Source of the DNA: Paramacrobiotus metropolitanus
Lineage: Eukaryota; Tardigrada; Eutardigrada; Parachela; Macrobiotidae
Direction of reading: 5' to 3'
Length of the DNA stretch: 64,000 bases
NCBI RefSeq assembly: GCF_019649055.1
Contig: NW_026570352.1
Location: 186,001-250,000 of the forward strand
The position numbers and the translations under genes are program-made. Shown one piece after another: positions 34,690-45,881 of the stretch (positions within the stretch are counted from its first letter, which is position 1; every line of letters begins with the position of its first letter). The notes under the pieces are model-generated. The model did no database searches, was not told the DNA's origin, and saw only the letters and a list, made by a program, of their open reading frames with translations.

Positions 34690-36728
34690 TTGCAAACTAA
34701 TTTACACTTATCTTGTACTCCTGTTATAGAAGTATCTGTAAGTTATCTACCGGTACATACGAGTACAATGCTGCCAAACGCTGGTCGTGCTTGCTTTATG
34801 CTGTTTGTCATGCTAATATTAATCATCGTGGTGGAAAAAAATGGTACCGAGAGGAGTTGAACGATTCAGCGGCATAATACATTTTTGAATAACTTATTCG
34901 AGGATGCGTAGTGGACTGCTTTTATAACAATTTTGATCGTAGAGTTGGCTTTTCTGACAGCGGAGAAAATGAAAGCCCGGATCACATCCACCTTTTTCTA
35001 AAGGCCATTCACGCTTCTACCGACCTTTGGATGAAATGTGTATAAGCCATTATTCACCTTATTAACGGAGGCCATCCATCTTTCTGTCGGTATTAATGAA
35101 CATGCTATAATGGCTATCCGTTTTTTCGTCCGCATATCCATCCTGAAAGATTATTCACCTTCTCCAAAAGTTCATGTATATTTGTGCTGCACTGAATACA
35201 CCTGAATTTTAATTCGGTGTGTAATAGGACATTGCGGTATAGAAATAGCTCTACTACTGATATTTTGGCCCGTTGCCTGCTAGTTCATAAACGTTTTTGA
35301 TGGTCGGAGCAGGTTATTTGTCTAAAAATGGCGATTTTATTTTTCCGATCTGATGCAGACTTACAATAACGGTTGCGCACAGTTTCATACAATCAAAAGG
35401 TTACGGCCAGAAATGTTAAACATAAAATTCAGGTAACGATCTTCAACAATTAATGCAAAAAATGTAAATCAGAAAAGCAAATAAATAGGAAATTTGATGT
35501 CTCGATTTTTAATACGAGTGCCTCTTTGCATCAACGTAAATGAAGTCGGGTAGATAAGTTCGCAAAGTTTAAAAACATTACTTGCTTTGCCATCATGAAA
35601 TTTATTTTTTTATCCTTTAACTTTTCTGTTAAGAGAAATAAACACAGCCACCGTAACAGCAGAGCCAGACGTTCAGAAGCACGCTTGATTATCAAAGTGT
35701 CAAGCAAAAGTCAGAAATGTTGATTTTAGAGTTAGGCAATAGCCATTAGTGCCGCACATTCAGTTTAGAACGTATCATTTCTTCCTGAGACTGAGCATTA
35801 GATTAGGAATATATCCGCACTTAAGTTGCCACTCAGATGTTGTTTGGCACATCAAATCACCTCTCCGTATGCCAAACCCATAAAAAAATCGCATAGACAA
35901 ATAGTACTTTGAATGTAGACTTCTCTCGTGGGAATCTTCCAGATCGCTTAATTACCATGTTCTAAGTAGCAACACGCTCATGTCTTAGCTGCAGCTGACT
36001 TTAAAACTTCAGGTAGTAGTAAACTTTAAAACTTCACATTTACACTACATATCCGCTGTACATACTCCTGACGGAGTACTACTACAGTTCATGTTGTGTG
36101 TGCACTGTTTGAGCTCACGTCTGCCTCTTCGCGGACTCAATCCCAATTGGAATCCGCTCTTCTGTACAAAAAAATTAGCAGAAATCTTCCAGTTCTACAT
36201 GTGTTCAGCTACCTGGAAGAAATATGAGCGTAACAACGCTGATTCTGAAGTGTGTCGCACTTACTTGTTCTCACTTCCCTCACTTAATATTTGCATCTGT
36301 ACCTGATATAGTCTTCGTTACCCCAAATTTGAAGTTTCATTTAAAGAACAGTTTTGAAAACAATACTTCAAGCAACTGCATCAATTATCTGGCTTGAAAA
36401 AAACGTAAAATACTTGCTCAAAATGTATTAAGAGTTATCAAATTTGAGATTGCTCAGATTTGTTTCACCTGTTAATTTTTCTCCAAGTGCAGTTTCAACG
36501 TTTTCGGTGGGAAAGTTACTTCGTTGACTACTGCGGAACTTTTGAAACCATCCTGACAAGAGTCAGTTTTAAATTTGACGTTGTATAACTTTGATTTTGA
36601 TATAGCTGCTTCTCAAAGCAACGCAAAAAGATTCAGTTTGTAGTCCGAGCGGCGGTTTTTCTTTATGGGAAAAGCAGACTGGCAGGAATTTAAAATAATT
36701 ATGACCTTTCGAAAAAAGTGGATGGGAT
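34690..36728. other. Intergenic, no gene seen
   Basis: Two kilobases, AT-rich, with only short chance frames. No repeats or RNA genes recognised. Confidence 0.45.
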
Positions 36729-36833
36729 CCGGCAGAAATGTGGATGGCTCATCCACCAATCTGCCACCTTCGGCAGATAGGTGGATGCGATTCCATTGAA
36801 TATCCAGTATCCACCCGTCCACATTCCTGCCGG
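36729..36833. repeat. Short element with about 18-bp inverted ends
   Basis: CCGGCAGAAATGTGGATGG at the left and, read on the other strand, CCGGCAGGAATGTGGACGG at the right frame a 105-bp segment rich in TGGATG motifs. It may be a small foldback element next to the DIRS-type retrotransposon, or its 3' repeat region. Confidence 0.5.
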
Positions 36834-36945
36834 CTACATACGTACATGTCCACATCCGGCACTATGGCGTCCTAGTTAACTGCAACAATTTCTTTCGTCT
36901 GATACCGCTCTAATTCGGCGATTTTGCCATTTATGATAAAGAACA

Positions 36946-38163
36946 TTAACGCTTTCGGGCTCGTTTAATCAGTTGCCGCTTTGAGGATGTCGGGGCAAGT
37001 GCTCGAAAGCCGACGATGTCCGAACGGTCGCAACTGAACGGCGCCGCTGGTCGCCGACTTCCGCTGAGACAAGCCGCGCCGAACACCCCCAAAGCGAAGC
37101 CGCGGCCAAACCGGAAACGACAAAACGCAACCGAACAAGGGAGAACTGTGATTAGATTGCATGATAACAAACGATTGTACAAATGAGAATTTGATACAGA
37201 AGACTGCTGAATGTATCTGTTAACCACATCACTAGTCCAACGTCCCATTTTTTGAACATCGGTCAATGTGATGCCGGCGTTAGCAGCTGTTGAAGCTGCA
37301 CCAATTCGAAACGAATGGGTTGACACTGTGTGACCGAAGCAACTTTGAAGCAAAATGGATACACGCTGACGAGTTAGATATTTCCCGTCTGAAAAACAAA
37401 AGAATGGAGATGAAGAGTCAAAACGGGCATCCCGAAGCGCTCGATAACGAGACACAGCAGTATCAGGGCAAGTGATGTCAGACAAGGAAGGAATTGATAT
37501 CACAACAGGTGCATGCTGAGATGTTTTGCTTCTGCGCAAAGTGATCTGAAGACAATAAGAATCACAGAAAATATCAGAACCACGAAGACTGTGGGAAGCT
37601 GAACGGGATTGAGTAGTAGCACAATATTCAGACACACGCATAAATCCATAAAACGCCATCATCGTGGCAGCTTGCAACATGATGCGATCGAACATGCAAT
37701 ACGGGAGTGATTAGATGTAGTGAAACAAATAACGCAGATTAGTGACTGTCAGTCCGGCACGCTTACCGCGAGGTGACCCACGGATTTTGGACCATCCAGA
37801 AAAAAGTAGCGCCAGGCGGCGTTTATCCGGAACAGGGTCCGGAAAGCCGCTGAGAGTGCTATAGGTTATAATGGCCGAAACATACACTCGCGCAGTGGCT
37901 ACGGTTAGTTTATCCAAAAAGAGCTGAGCGACGAAATTAAAGATGGTTGCAGAATCCGTGGGCACCAAAGGAAAACCATTACGGTTACAAAATGAATGGA
38001 ATGTTCGCAATGCAACGCGATACACTTTCTGACTGGCAGATGATAAATGCGCTTGCAGCAGAGTTTGGATAACTGGACGAAATGACATATTGTGAGCATT
38101 AAGTACGCTTGCATTTTCTGCAATAGAGCACATTGTTAATAACGGTGAACAACGAAATAACAT
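36946..38163 (-). pseudogene. DIRS-type tyrosine recombinase with one in-frame stop
   Basis: The N-terminal SAM-like core-binding domain (SFRPVIQTLLQAHLSSASQK; FLDKLTVATARVYVSAI) reads from 38163 to a TAA at 37713-37711. The same frame then continues with the catalytic domain: GFMRVSEY (Arg I), HSFRIGAAS (His-x-x-Arg), GRWTSD, and YIQQ (Tyr nucleophile). The five codons between TAA and the next Met are colinear, so this is a single nonsense change rather than two genes. The enzyme would integrate circular cDNA by site-specific recombination. A basic tail follows to 36946. Confidence 0.88.
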
Positions 38164-39958
38164 AAGAAGGCAAACAATACTTTAACCGGCGATTACGGCA
38201 CTTGCGAGGAGCGGCAAGAACGTCAAAAAATTCAACGATATTGAACGGAAATTCATCCTGAAGCCGATTTGCAGACGGTAGAAGTTCGAAAAACCGCTCG
38301 ATATTGTCACGGGACAACGCATCTGCTGTAGCATTGCTCTTTCCCGGTAAATAGACGATACGGAGATGGAAATTATATCGTGCTGCCTCAAAGTGCAATG
38401 CTCTAATCAGTGCCATGACCCCAGGATGCTTGGAAGAGAACTTGCTCCAAACTGCCGCTACGGCCTGGTTGTCACAGAAGAACGTCAACCGCTTGCTGTG
38501 CCAGTGTGTACCCCATAATCTACACGCGTAAAGAATTGGCAGCATCTCCAACCAGGTGATATGCGGATGCAGATTCATTAGGTCAGGAGGCCAAATTAAC
38601 TGGAACCATCGGTTACCGAAACATCCGCCACACCCAGTGTGAGACGCATCCGTATACAAGCTTAAACTGTCAGCGTTGGTCCAGTCTGGCTCAATAAAAG
38701 AAGCAGTACCGTTCCACAGTGGCAAAAATTTAATCCACCACTCTAAATCAGCTCGAAATTCAGAGTTTAAGTGAACCGATTGATGTAATAGGCGGACTGA
38801 ATTGGCACAATCAATCATCCGTCGTAAGAAAATCCGACCAGCCGGAATGCATTTCGTAGCAAAACTAAGCTTACCGATTAAGCTAAGAAGGTCACGCTTA
38901 GACGCAGACTGTCTGGTGGAGAACACCGTGAACTCATCGATTAAGTCTTGAAGTTTTCCTGGTGGTAGTGAAATGGTTTGATCTACGGAGTCGAGGACGA
39001 CACCAAGAAAGGTCAACTTTGTTGAGGGTCCTTCCGTTTTATCAGGCGCCAACGGAATTCCTAGATCCAAACACAACAACGTCATAAGCTCAGTAGCTAA
39101 CTGGCAAAGAATAGAACCGAATGGACCGGCGAAGAAGAAATCATCCATATAGTGCAGAGCATCCCGAAAATGACACACGTTTCGAATAATCCATTCCAAA
39201 AAACCTGCCATTTTGTCGAAAATTGCAGGCGAAGAGCGGCAACCGAAAGGCAATACAACATCGAAATAAAAACGGTCATCAAAACAGTACCCGAGAAGGT
39301 GCCAATCTTCTGGCCTGACAGGTATGAGCCGGAAGGCGTGCTTCAAGTCCATTTTGGCCATGATGGCGCCGGCACCTAGCTTGATAATAATACGGACTGC
39401 GTCATCGACAGAACAAAAACGCATGGTGTACGTTTTCTTGCAAATATAATCATTCACGGAGCTACCGAAAGGCCGGGAGAGGTCCATAATCAAACGTGCT
39501 CCTCCAGTTTTCTTCGGTCTGACTCCGAGAGACGAGCTGACAAAGAATTTAAAAGGCGGAGATGTGAACGGTCCGAACGTGTGCTTTAGTTCAATCTCTT
39601 TAGCAATGTAACGACGCACTATATCTGGATACTGTCGAGCAGTGAGCGCATTGGCAGTAGAACGAACTAAACTTGGGCCAGTGTAGCCAATGGAAAAACC
39701 ATTCAGCAAACCTGCAATAAAGTGATACACGGCGCCGCGATTCGGGTACTCACGTAGGTAGCCAAGGAATTTATAGGGCCGAAGAGGAGTGAACGGATTA
39801 GTTGGTAGACGAGGTTGAAGATGAGTGGAAAGGCCGGGTATGGGAATCGTCGAAGCATCCGTCGCAGATGTGCAGTCGACGACCGGGGCACGGGTTGGAG
39901 CATCGTCCAGCGTTGTAATCCCGGCAGACTGCAACGCGGGGTGGACGAAAGGGCTGAT
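38099..39958 (-). CDS. DIRS-type reverse transcriptase and RNase H
   Basis: Open from 39958 (first listed start codon 39934, a TTG; the first ATG is further in) to 38099, about 611 residues. RT motifs: LGVRPKKTGGARLIMDLSRP, MAKMDLKHAFRLIPV, LPFGCRSSPAIFD, the catalytic box LHYMDDFFFAG, and LTFLGVVLDS. RNase H motifs: YTDASHTGCGG, TWLEMLPIL, FFCDNQAVAAVW and PGKSNATADALSRD, so all four carboxylates are present. It copies element RNA to DNA. Its end overlaps the recombinase frame by 65 bp, typical of DIRS elements. The frame is intact. Confidence 0.92.
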   Translation of the reverse strand: MSPFVHPALQSAGITTLDDAPTRAPVVDCTSATDASTIPIPGLSTHLQPRLPTNPFTPLRPYKFLGYLREYPNRGAVYHFIAGLLNGFSIGYTGPSLVRSTANALTARQYPDIVRRYIAKEIELKHTFGPFTSPPFKFFVSSSLGVRPKKTGGARLIMDLSRPFGSSVNDYICKKTYTMRFCSVDDAVRIIIKLGAGAIMAKMDLKHAFRLIPVRPEDWHLLGYCFDDRFYFDVVLPFGCRSSPAIFDKMAGFLEWIIRNVCHFRDALHYMDDFFFAGPFGSILCQLATELMTLLCLDLGIPLAPDKTEGPSTKLTFLGVVLDSVDQTISLPPGKLQDLIDEFTVFSTRQSASKRDLLSLIGKLSFATKCIPAGRIFLRRMIDCANSVRLLHQSVHLNSEFRADLEWWIKFLPLWNGTASFIEPDWTNADSLSLYTDASHTGCGGCFGNRWFQLIWPPDLMNLHPHITWLEMLPILYACRLWGTHWHSKRLTFFCDNQAVAAVWSKFSSKHPGVMALIRALHFEAARYNFHLRIVYLPGKSNATADALSRDNIERFFELLPSANRLQDEFPFNIVEFFDVLAAPRKCRNRRLKYCLPSYVISLFTVINNVLYCRKCKRT

Positions 39959-40890
39959 TTACACGTTGTGTAGCGCTCTGATCACGTGGCTGGGTGATGG
40001 GAAGGGGAACGGGACGCTGAGCGGAAGTAGATGCTTCGGACGGGTTACGACGCTGGGGGCACCAATTGGCGTATAGTGATCAGGGCTACGGCACAAATAG
40101 CAGCCATATGGCGGCTTCGCTGAAGCCGACGGCGGTGGCGGTCGGATATCTTTTTGTAAAAGAGGACCCGTGGAGTTCAGTGGGATAGTGCGCATGACCT
40201 CGGCAATAACAGAAGAATCTTCCACGAGCCAAGCGTTGTCGGAGATGTCACGGTTACTCATCTTGTCCCGAAACCTTCGATCATATTCAAGCCAGATTAG
40301 CAGGGGACGAGATAGTGATAGACCACGGATAATGTCGATGTATGCAAACAGCGCCAGAGCCAGACCGGGATGAAAATAGACGCGGTAACGAGCAAAAATA
40401 AAAAGGCATCTAGCCAAGGGTTAAAGGAGTCGATCTTCCGGCGATTAGTCACAGCGGTAGTGGGAATCCGTTTGCCGTCGTTATCAGGCACATACGTGGG
40501 CTGATCGGATACTGATTCGACTCCTCTGTTAATCGGTAGAAGTTTATGCAAGTTGATGAAGCCATGACGATCGGACAGTAACTTTAACGTAGGATTGTCA
40601 GGTGTGGGTAAACACAGGTTAGACGGTGGTTTAAATGACATAGTAGGCTCCGAAACAGAAAGGTCAATCAGCGGCGGAGTGTTAACTGAAGGTGAAGACC
40701 CGGTTGGGGCGGGCGGTTGGGGTTGCTGGACTGCTAAAGCAGCCAGTTGCGTTTGCAGTTGAGAAACAGTATGTTGCAGGGCAACTAAATCGATGGAATC
40801 TGAAGATTGTTGCTCTGACTTCTTCTTAGCAATCCCCCGTCTGCGTGTGCTGGGTGCGATGGGCGCGTCGGACCGAGGTTTAGGAGCCAT
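39959..40890 (-). pseudogene. DIRS-type gag, frameshifted
   Basis: The start ATG at 40890 sits in a 21-bp repeat. The first 165 or so codons (MAPKPRSDAP..., Gln/Pro-rich middle) read to about 40380; the frame then shifts by one near a T-rich run and continues as LALALFAYIDIIRG, LLIWLEYDRRFRDKM, ending with a zinc-knuckle-like CYLCRSPDH. A TAA at 39961-39959 separates it from the RT frame, which is in the same phase. Gag of this class forms the RNP particle. Confidence 0.75.
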
Positions 40891-40988
40891 TTTTTAGCGA
40901 AAAATTGTGGACACACTGGCACACTGGCATTCATCGTGTTTTCGATTCAGTGTGCCAGTGTGTTCACATTTTTTAGCGAAAAATTGTG
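40889..40988. repeat. Direct repeat flanking an inverted repeat at the DIRS 5' side
   Basis: The 21-bp block starting ATTTTTTAGCGAAAAATTGT occurs at 40889-40909 and 40968-40988. Between them are perfect 16-bp inverted arms (ACACACTGGCACACTG at 40911-40926, its complement at 40948-40963) around a 21-bp spacer. The gag start codon lies in the inner direct repeat. Confidence 0.85.
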
Positions 40989-41781
40989 AACTAATAGTTA
41001 AGAATTGAATCGAAAACAATTGAGTTCCTTCTATTAATTTATTAACGTCATTACTGGATGGCGTGGATGTGTTGCCAGGGACATACAAACTCGCCCGGCG
41101 TTAACGGTATTTAACGCCTTGAGCGTTAAATAGCATTAATACTGATACAATTTTACAATACAAACGCAGTTTCTGAAAAGACGTACAGGTACTTACAACC
41201 ACCAGCCCACTCGTTTCTTAACCTTCCGCATTTTCTTTCATTCTGCATGCAGCTTTTCCCGACACCACTAAGTTTCCTTTCTGTTCGATGCGTTTACCGG
41301 CTAGCACAAATCCGATTTACCTATTTGCACTTCTAACTCTTATTTCCCATTAAATCTTTAGGAGACTGTACTGCCTGTTATGATAAAATCATGAGGTATT
41401 CGAATTCTGTAAATGCTTTATGGCTCACCAATTACACGACAACTACAGAATGTAGTGCCTACAAAGTACAAACTGATTGTAAGAAATACGGCATAATATC
41501 AATTTCCCAAACTATACGTTAGATAGTAGGCCCTATATTTGCAAATCCATTTTTATGTACAAACACCAGCAACTTACGCATTGTACCATGGTAGGGTAAT
41601 AAAAAAAGTCTTCCCTGTGTCAGCAAGATTAATGTGTTGAAAGGCAAACGTCTATTGGTTTACGACAAGAATATTGTTATGAATTGCAGTAAAATTACAT
41701 TCAATCAATACAAGGGCAGCGAAAAAAGATTACCAGTGCACAGCAACAAATTAGAGTTTGCGAATGGCAGTAAACTGCAAG
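40989..41781. other. Flank of DIRS element, no gene seen
   Basis: 41100-41150 has self-complementary GTTAA/TTAAC-rich sequence (GTTAACGG, TTTAACGCC, GCGTTAAAT) that may mark the element end. Otherwise nothing. Confidence 0.4.
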
Positions 41782-44054
41782 TTAAGCCACTAGTGGGTTT
41801 TGTTCGATGAGTCTTCCAGCTTTTTGGCGCAGCGTCCGCAAACCACCCTGTTTACGAGCAAAGCTAAAGTAGCGCATGGCATTCTCCGTGGTAAGCGTTT
41901 CGACCATCCGAAATTCACAAGCCATGCATAATTCCTGTACATCATATTTATCGGCCGCCAACCACAATTCCGACAATCGGCGTTGAGCCCCAGTTTAAGC
42001 GTATAGATAAAGCGGACGATGATCTCCAACAGCTCTCCATCAACCAGAGCCCTGCGCGAGCGTCAGATGTTTGGCTCACGCTCGCTCGTGTCATTTTAAC
42101 TATTGTAAAATTTTTCTCAGCTCGCTCGTGCTGAATCGTCTGCTCGCTCGCTCGGCTCGTGTCCAGATTTCTTAGAGCTCGGATCGCTCGGCTCGTAGAC
42201 AATTTCAAATTTTTCTGCTCAGACTGCTCGCGAGCAAAGTTATATGCGGACTAATTGTAAAACGTACTTCTTTTTTGTTATGGCAGCACCTCTGTATGAA
42301 TTTAAACAAGTTTATTTCGCGCGAAGCGCGAAGCCAACGCGCATTTTTACAGAAAAATAGCTAGAAATTATGAAAAAAAAATAGTTTTGGAACAGCTTAT
42401 TTCGCGCGAAGCGCGAAGCCAACGCGCATTTTTGCAAGAAAATTGCTAGAAATTCTATAAAAAATAGTACGGGACAGAAAGCAGTGCTCAGCTCGCTCGT
42501 GACCTCTGACTGCCGCTCGCTCGGCTCGCTCGCCCATCGATAAACGACCGCTCGGCTCGACTCGGCTCGCGCCAGTAGCGGTACAAGCTCGCTCATTCGG
42601 CTCGCGAGCCGCGAGCGCTCACGAGCCGAGCCGAGGCTCGGCGCTCGCGCAGGGCTCTACCATCAACATCGGCAATATCGCGTATCCCCGTCGTCTTCTC
42701 GTGCATATCGTTCTGGAACATGGCGGCAAACACCGGTGAACGCAACGCTAGAATTGCACGATGCGCCGGAAACTGACGGCCATCGTTGGCGACCAGTGCG
42801 CAGTCGCTCAGCAAACCGGTATCCAAGAGACGCTCCAGTTCCGTCTGCTCGTGGCGAGATACTTGAAAGGTCAGTTGGGCATAGATGAAGCGGTCTGGAA
42901 AGCAGTTCAGCACCTGTGGCGTGTTGCTGTTTGGATCGTGGTTACTGATACAGTGTCGGCAAAACAGAGTGTTTAATTCTGGGCCAGTTTCCACATGACA
43001 TTGTTTCCATCCTGTTTGATGAATCTGAAAGCTGTCATGGATCCAGGGATATTCATCCGATGCACTGCCAAATAAAATCGTAGGTAAAGAATTTCAGTAC
43101 TGGATATTAAACCAGACTGTTGCCCTTTTGAAATGGTGAAATCACTATTGTATATAAAATCGAAAACATCATCATGAAAAAGTTATTGCAAAAAACTTCT
43201 CCGTTTATCCGCTTTGATCTAAATGTTTTATTATGTTGTTTATCGAGATACGGAATTTTAGTGATTTTTAATTAAGAAATACTCATAAACCAAAAATTTG
43301 AAAAGGCTGATATCTCGTATTGATAACATTGATACCTCGTAATAATCCAGAGAATGAATAAATATTTCTACTGGCAACATACTGATAATATTGATACCTC
43401 GTAATAAACTGATAAATTAATAATTTTCATGATCGAAATGTCAAGTACAGAGTATCTCGTCATTCACTAAGCAAAACGAAGAAAATCAAAACCAATGGAA
43501 ATCAAATAGTAAGAAATTAAAACGAGGAAAATAGTGGAAGTACGAGTACATACAGATAGTTGTATTTATACGAAGGTATTTCAGCATTCCTCTAAGTTCG
43601 TTAAGTGTTGTATCATGATATAGAAATAACAAGGTCTTACCTCACTGTTCCTTGAACCGCAACATCATACGTACTAATCAAAAATTTTTGGCCGGCTTTC
43701 GGGGCGATACTGGCGGTCACTAGATTCCAGTTGAAGGCCAGTTCGGCCGGAATCGGCCCTGATGGTTACCGTCCATACCGAAGCAGGGATTTCCGGGTAG
43801 TCCAGTTGTTTCTCCACAGCTACGTCCGCTGTGTCATAGTATATACACTGACTATCAACTCCCTTGGTGCCGACAAACTGTGTAGCCGGGATCTGGTACT
43901 TCAGTGTGACACTGAGTTTTCTTGACCGTGACGCGGGCGGTACTGAGGGACCAGAGGTCAGCTTGCGCATATGAAAGTTCTTCAAAACCAATGCTGCGTA
44001 AATCGCAATCCCGATAAGTATAACAAAATATATGAGAGCAAACAGAATTTCCAT
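41782..44054 (-). pseudogene. Membrane-anchored BTB adaptor pseudogene, split by a MITE
   Basis: Minus strand. Exon 1 (44054-43641) has a TM anchor (ILFALIYFVILIGIAIYAAL), linker, VTLKYQIPATQFVGTK and VEKQLDYPEIPASVWTVT, then a frameshift near 43720 before SIAPKAGQKF...QGTVR and donor GTAAGA. Exon 2 starts at 43064 (acceptor TTGGCAG), gives FIYAQLTFQVSRHEQTELER and BTB (LLSDCALVANDGRQFPAHRA; RSPVFAAMFQ). It is interrupted at codon DVDG by a 615-bp insertion (42045-42659) and resumes LLEIIVRFIYTLKL with a second frameshift before LSELWLAADKYDVQEL, ending EQNPLVA. It is a fourth anchored relative of array gene 4 and 12252-12569. Two frameshifts plus the insertion make it dead. Confidence 0.85.
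42045..42659. mobile_element. hAT-like MITE inside a BTB exon, 8-bp target duplication
   Basis: Terminal inverted repeats of about 18 bp (CAGAGCCCTGCGCGAGCG at the left; TAGAGCCCTGCGCGAGCG read inward from the right) are flanked by the 8-bp direct repeat CCATCAAC at 42037-42044 and 42660-42667. The YARNG-like ends and 8-bp duplication are hAT hallmarks. The body is CTCG/GAGC-rich with an 85-bp tandem duplication (GCGCGAAGCGCGAAGCCAAC at about 42318 and 42403). No transposase. Conceptual removal of the element plus one duplication rejoins the BTB frame. Confidence 0.9.
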
Positions 44055-45881
44055 GGTTGATGGATGTTGGGATCTATGAATGTGAATGATAGCTACCGTT
44101 TTCGAAAGATGGCTGCCACCCAAATTCTACCCGGGTCAGCAGCCCTCTAAGGAATGCAAGAAAACACATTTGAGACTTGAAGTTAGTGCGAGTCTGCGAT
44201 TGTCAAAGAAGCTATCAAATATCTTTTTCCACGGCAAAGCTGTAATGACTACCTGTATATAATCGCCGGATTCGCTGCGCTACCGATTGTATGCTACTGC
44301 GTTGTATAATCGGTTATGATTTCAGGTAAATCAGGATGTGTTCCACGAAAAAGCCGCACGGATGCAAATTAAATTTACTGAACAAAAATACGGCCTCCGC
44401 TAAACCTAACGGAGGCTATACTGCCATGACGGATTGCGTAATGATTTATGGTACTTACTTATAAACGATAAATTTTGTACTTCGTCAACAGACAGTCACC
44501 GGTCAGCCTAGTAGTACTCCAGAACATGGTTTGTGCAAAAACAATTGACTCTCATCATGGCAGCTTTAAGGCTGACGAACTCATCGATTGACGATGCCGC
44601 GAATGACCTTTTGCTCACCATTCGGTAAGCGTACAATCGTGAGCACTCCGTAACCGGCGAACCTGTCGCTGGAACATTTGTGAATGATGCAGATCGGTAT
44701 GGGAGGGCGTTGCGGAGGCGTGCGTAGCGACCAAGGTTGCATTGATTAACCATGGAAATGTAAGCAAGTTTTTTTTCGTTGGACCGCGATCACAGATTGC
44801 TTTAGGTGAGAACGGGGAATCTTTTCAGCGCTGAAATTTTGTTGGAATCACACATCTGACGACATATGCAGCGTTAACGTGATGTCAACGTTAACGTAAC
44901 AAAAGTCAAATTATACGGGTACATACTTGCAGGGCCGTCGCGAGCTTTTCAGAAGGGGCAGAAACCATTGTTCTCCTCGAGCGAGAACAATAGCGCCATT
45001 GCGCCAGTTTTAAATTTTCCTATTTTTTGTCTTGCATACTGTACATGCCGTGGAAATGCAAGCAATTTAAGTGGTTCATTTTCTTATTGTGGAATGTCTG
45101 CTTATTACTACGAGAGTAACCAGACTACGAGTTGTTTTAATTTTATCTGTACTGCATAACGTCGATAACTTGGGTTCTGTGACAACTGGTAGCATATAAC
45201 ATTTTAACGTGAAAACTCAATGAAATTTACAGTACTGCAGCATCAAGTGCCGTACCATAGGCACACAATCGAAAAAGGACCGCTGCATACTTAAAACTGT
45301 TAAAGGGCTGTACGTATCGGCAGCACTGTACTTTTTCGTGCTCCGTACAAAACGTAATCCGTATAGAGGTCTTTGGAAAACAAAATACGGACCTACATGG
45401 TATTGCACTTACTTTAAAGAAGGCAGTAATAAGCGCCTTTAACACATTCTCCTTCCTTCCTTACAGAAGCTACGCGTTTTTGTGCTACCTGCTGGTTAAG
45501 TAATTTATCTAGGGATGCTTGCCGATCAAAGGATGGTATTGTGTTTTATATTGAGATGGCCGATTAAATTTCATTTTGTCGGCAACTTTGAAATGCCACT
45601 GACAACATAGACGTTTCCTGCAACAACCGACAGCATGCACTAACACTAAGCACACCCAATTAAATTATTATAAGTAACACAGACATCTGTCTGCGCCCGT
45701 ACATGTGCGTGATTATAAACTTACCACTTATCTGATTGTAGGTTTAATTTTACTTGCTAAACGCACAGTATAAGCAAAGCGCTACTAATTCCTGCGGCTA
45801 CCGGAATTAATTGTAAGCGGCCACCGGCAATCACCGGTATATACTCCCAGTTCCCAGTAATCACTGTATAACCTAACGGAA
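44055..45881. other. Intergenic, no gene seen
   Basis: 1.8 kb with only chance frames (an 81-codon minus frame at 44753-44508 resembles nothing known). A small hairpin (GCCTCCG...CGGAGGC) lies at 44392-44416. Confidence 0.45.

Larger units (their letters stand above)
36946..40988 (-). mobile_element. DIRS/Ngaro-type tyrosine-recombinase retrotransposon
   Basis: Minus strand, coding order gag, RT plus RNase H, tyrosine recombinase, which defines the DIRS order. No methyltransferase domain is seen, which favours Ngaro or PAT-type over DIRS1. Exact ends are not resolved: no split direct repeat could be matched between the flanks. Its 5' side carries a direct/inverted repeat module (40889-40988). 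The gag has a frameshift and the recombinase an in-frame stop, so the copy is likely non-autonomous now. Confidence 0.88.

Noticed and set aside
36946-38163. Two separate recombinase genes
   Set aside because: The frame is continuous across one TAA, and the halves are the two domains of one tyrosine recombinase.
44508-44753. 81-codon minus frame as a BTB fragment
   Set aside because: No BTB landmarks (no DCTLV, AHRAIL or NPxxV) could be aligned.
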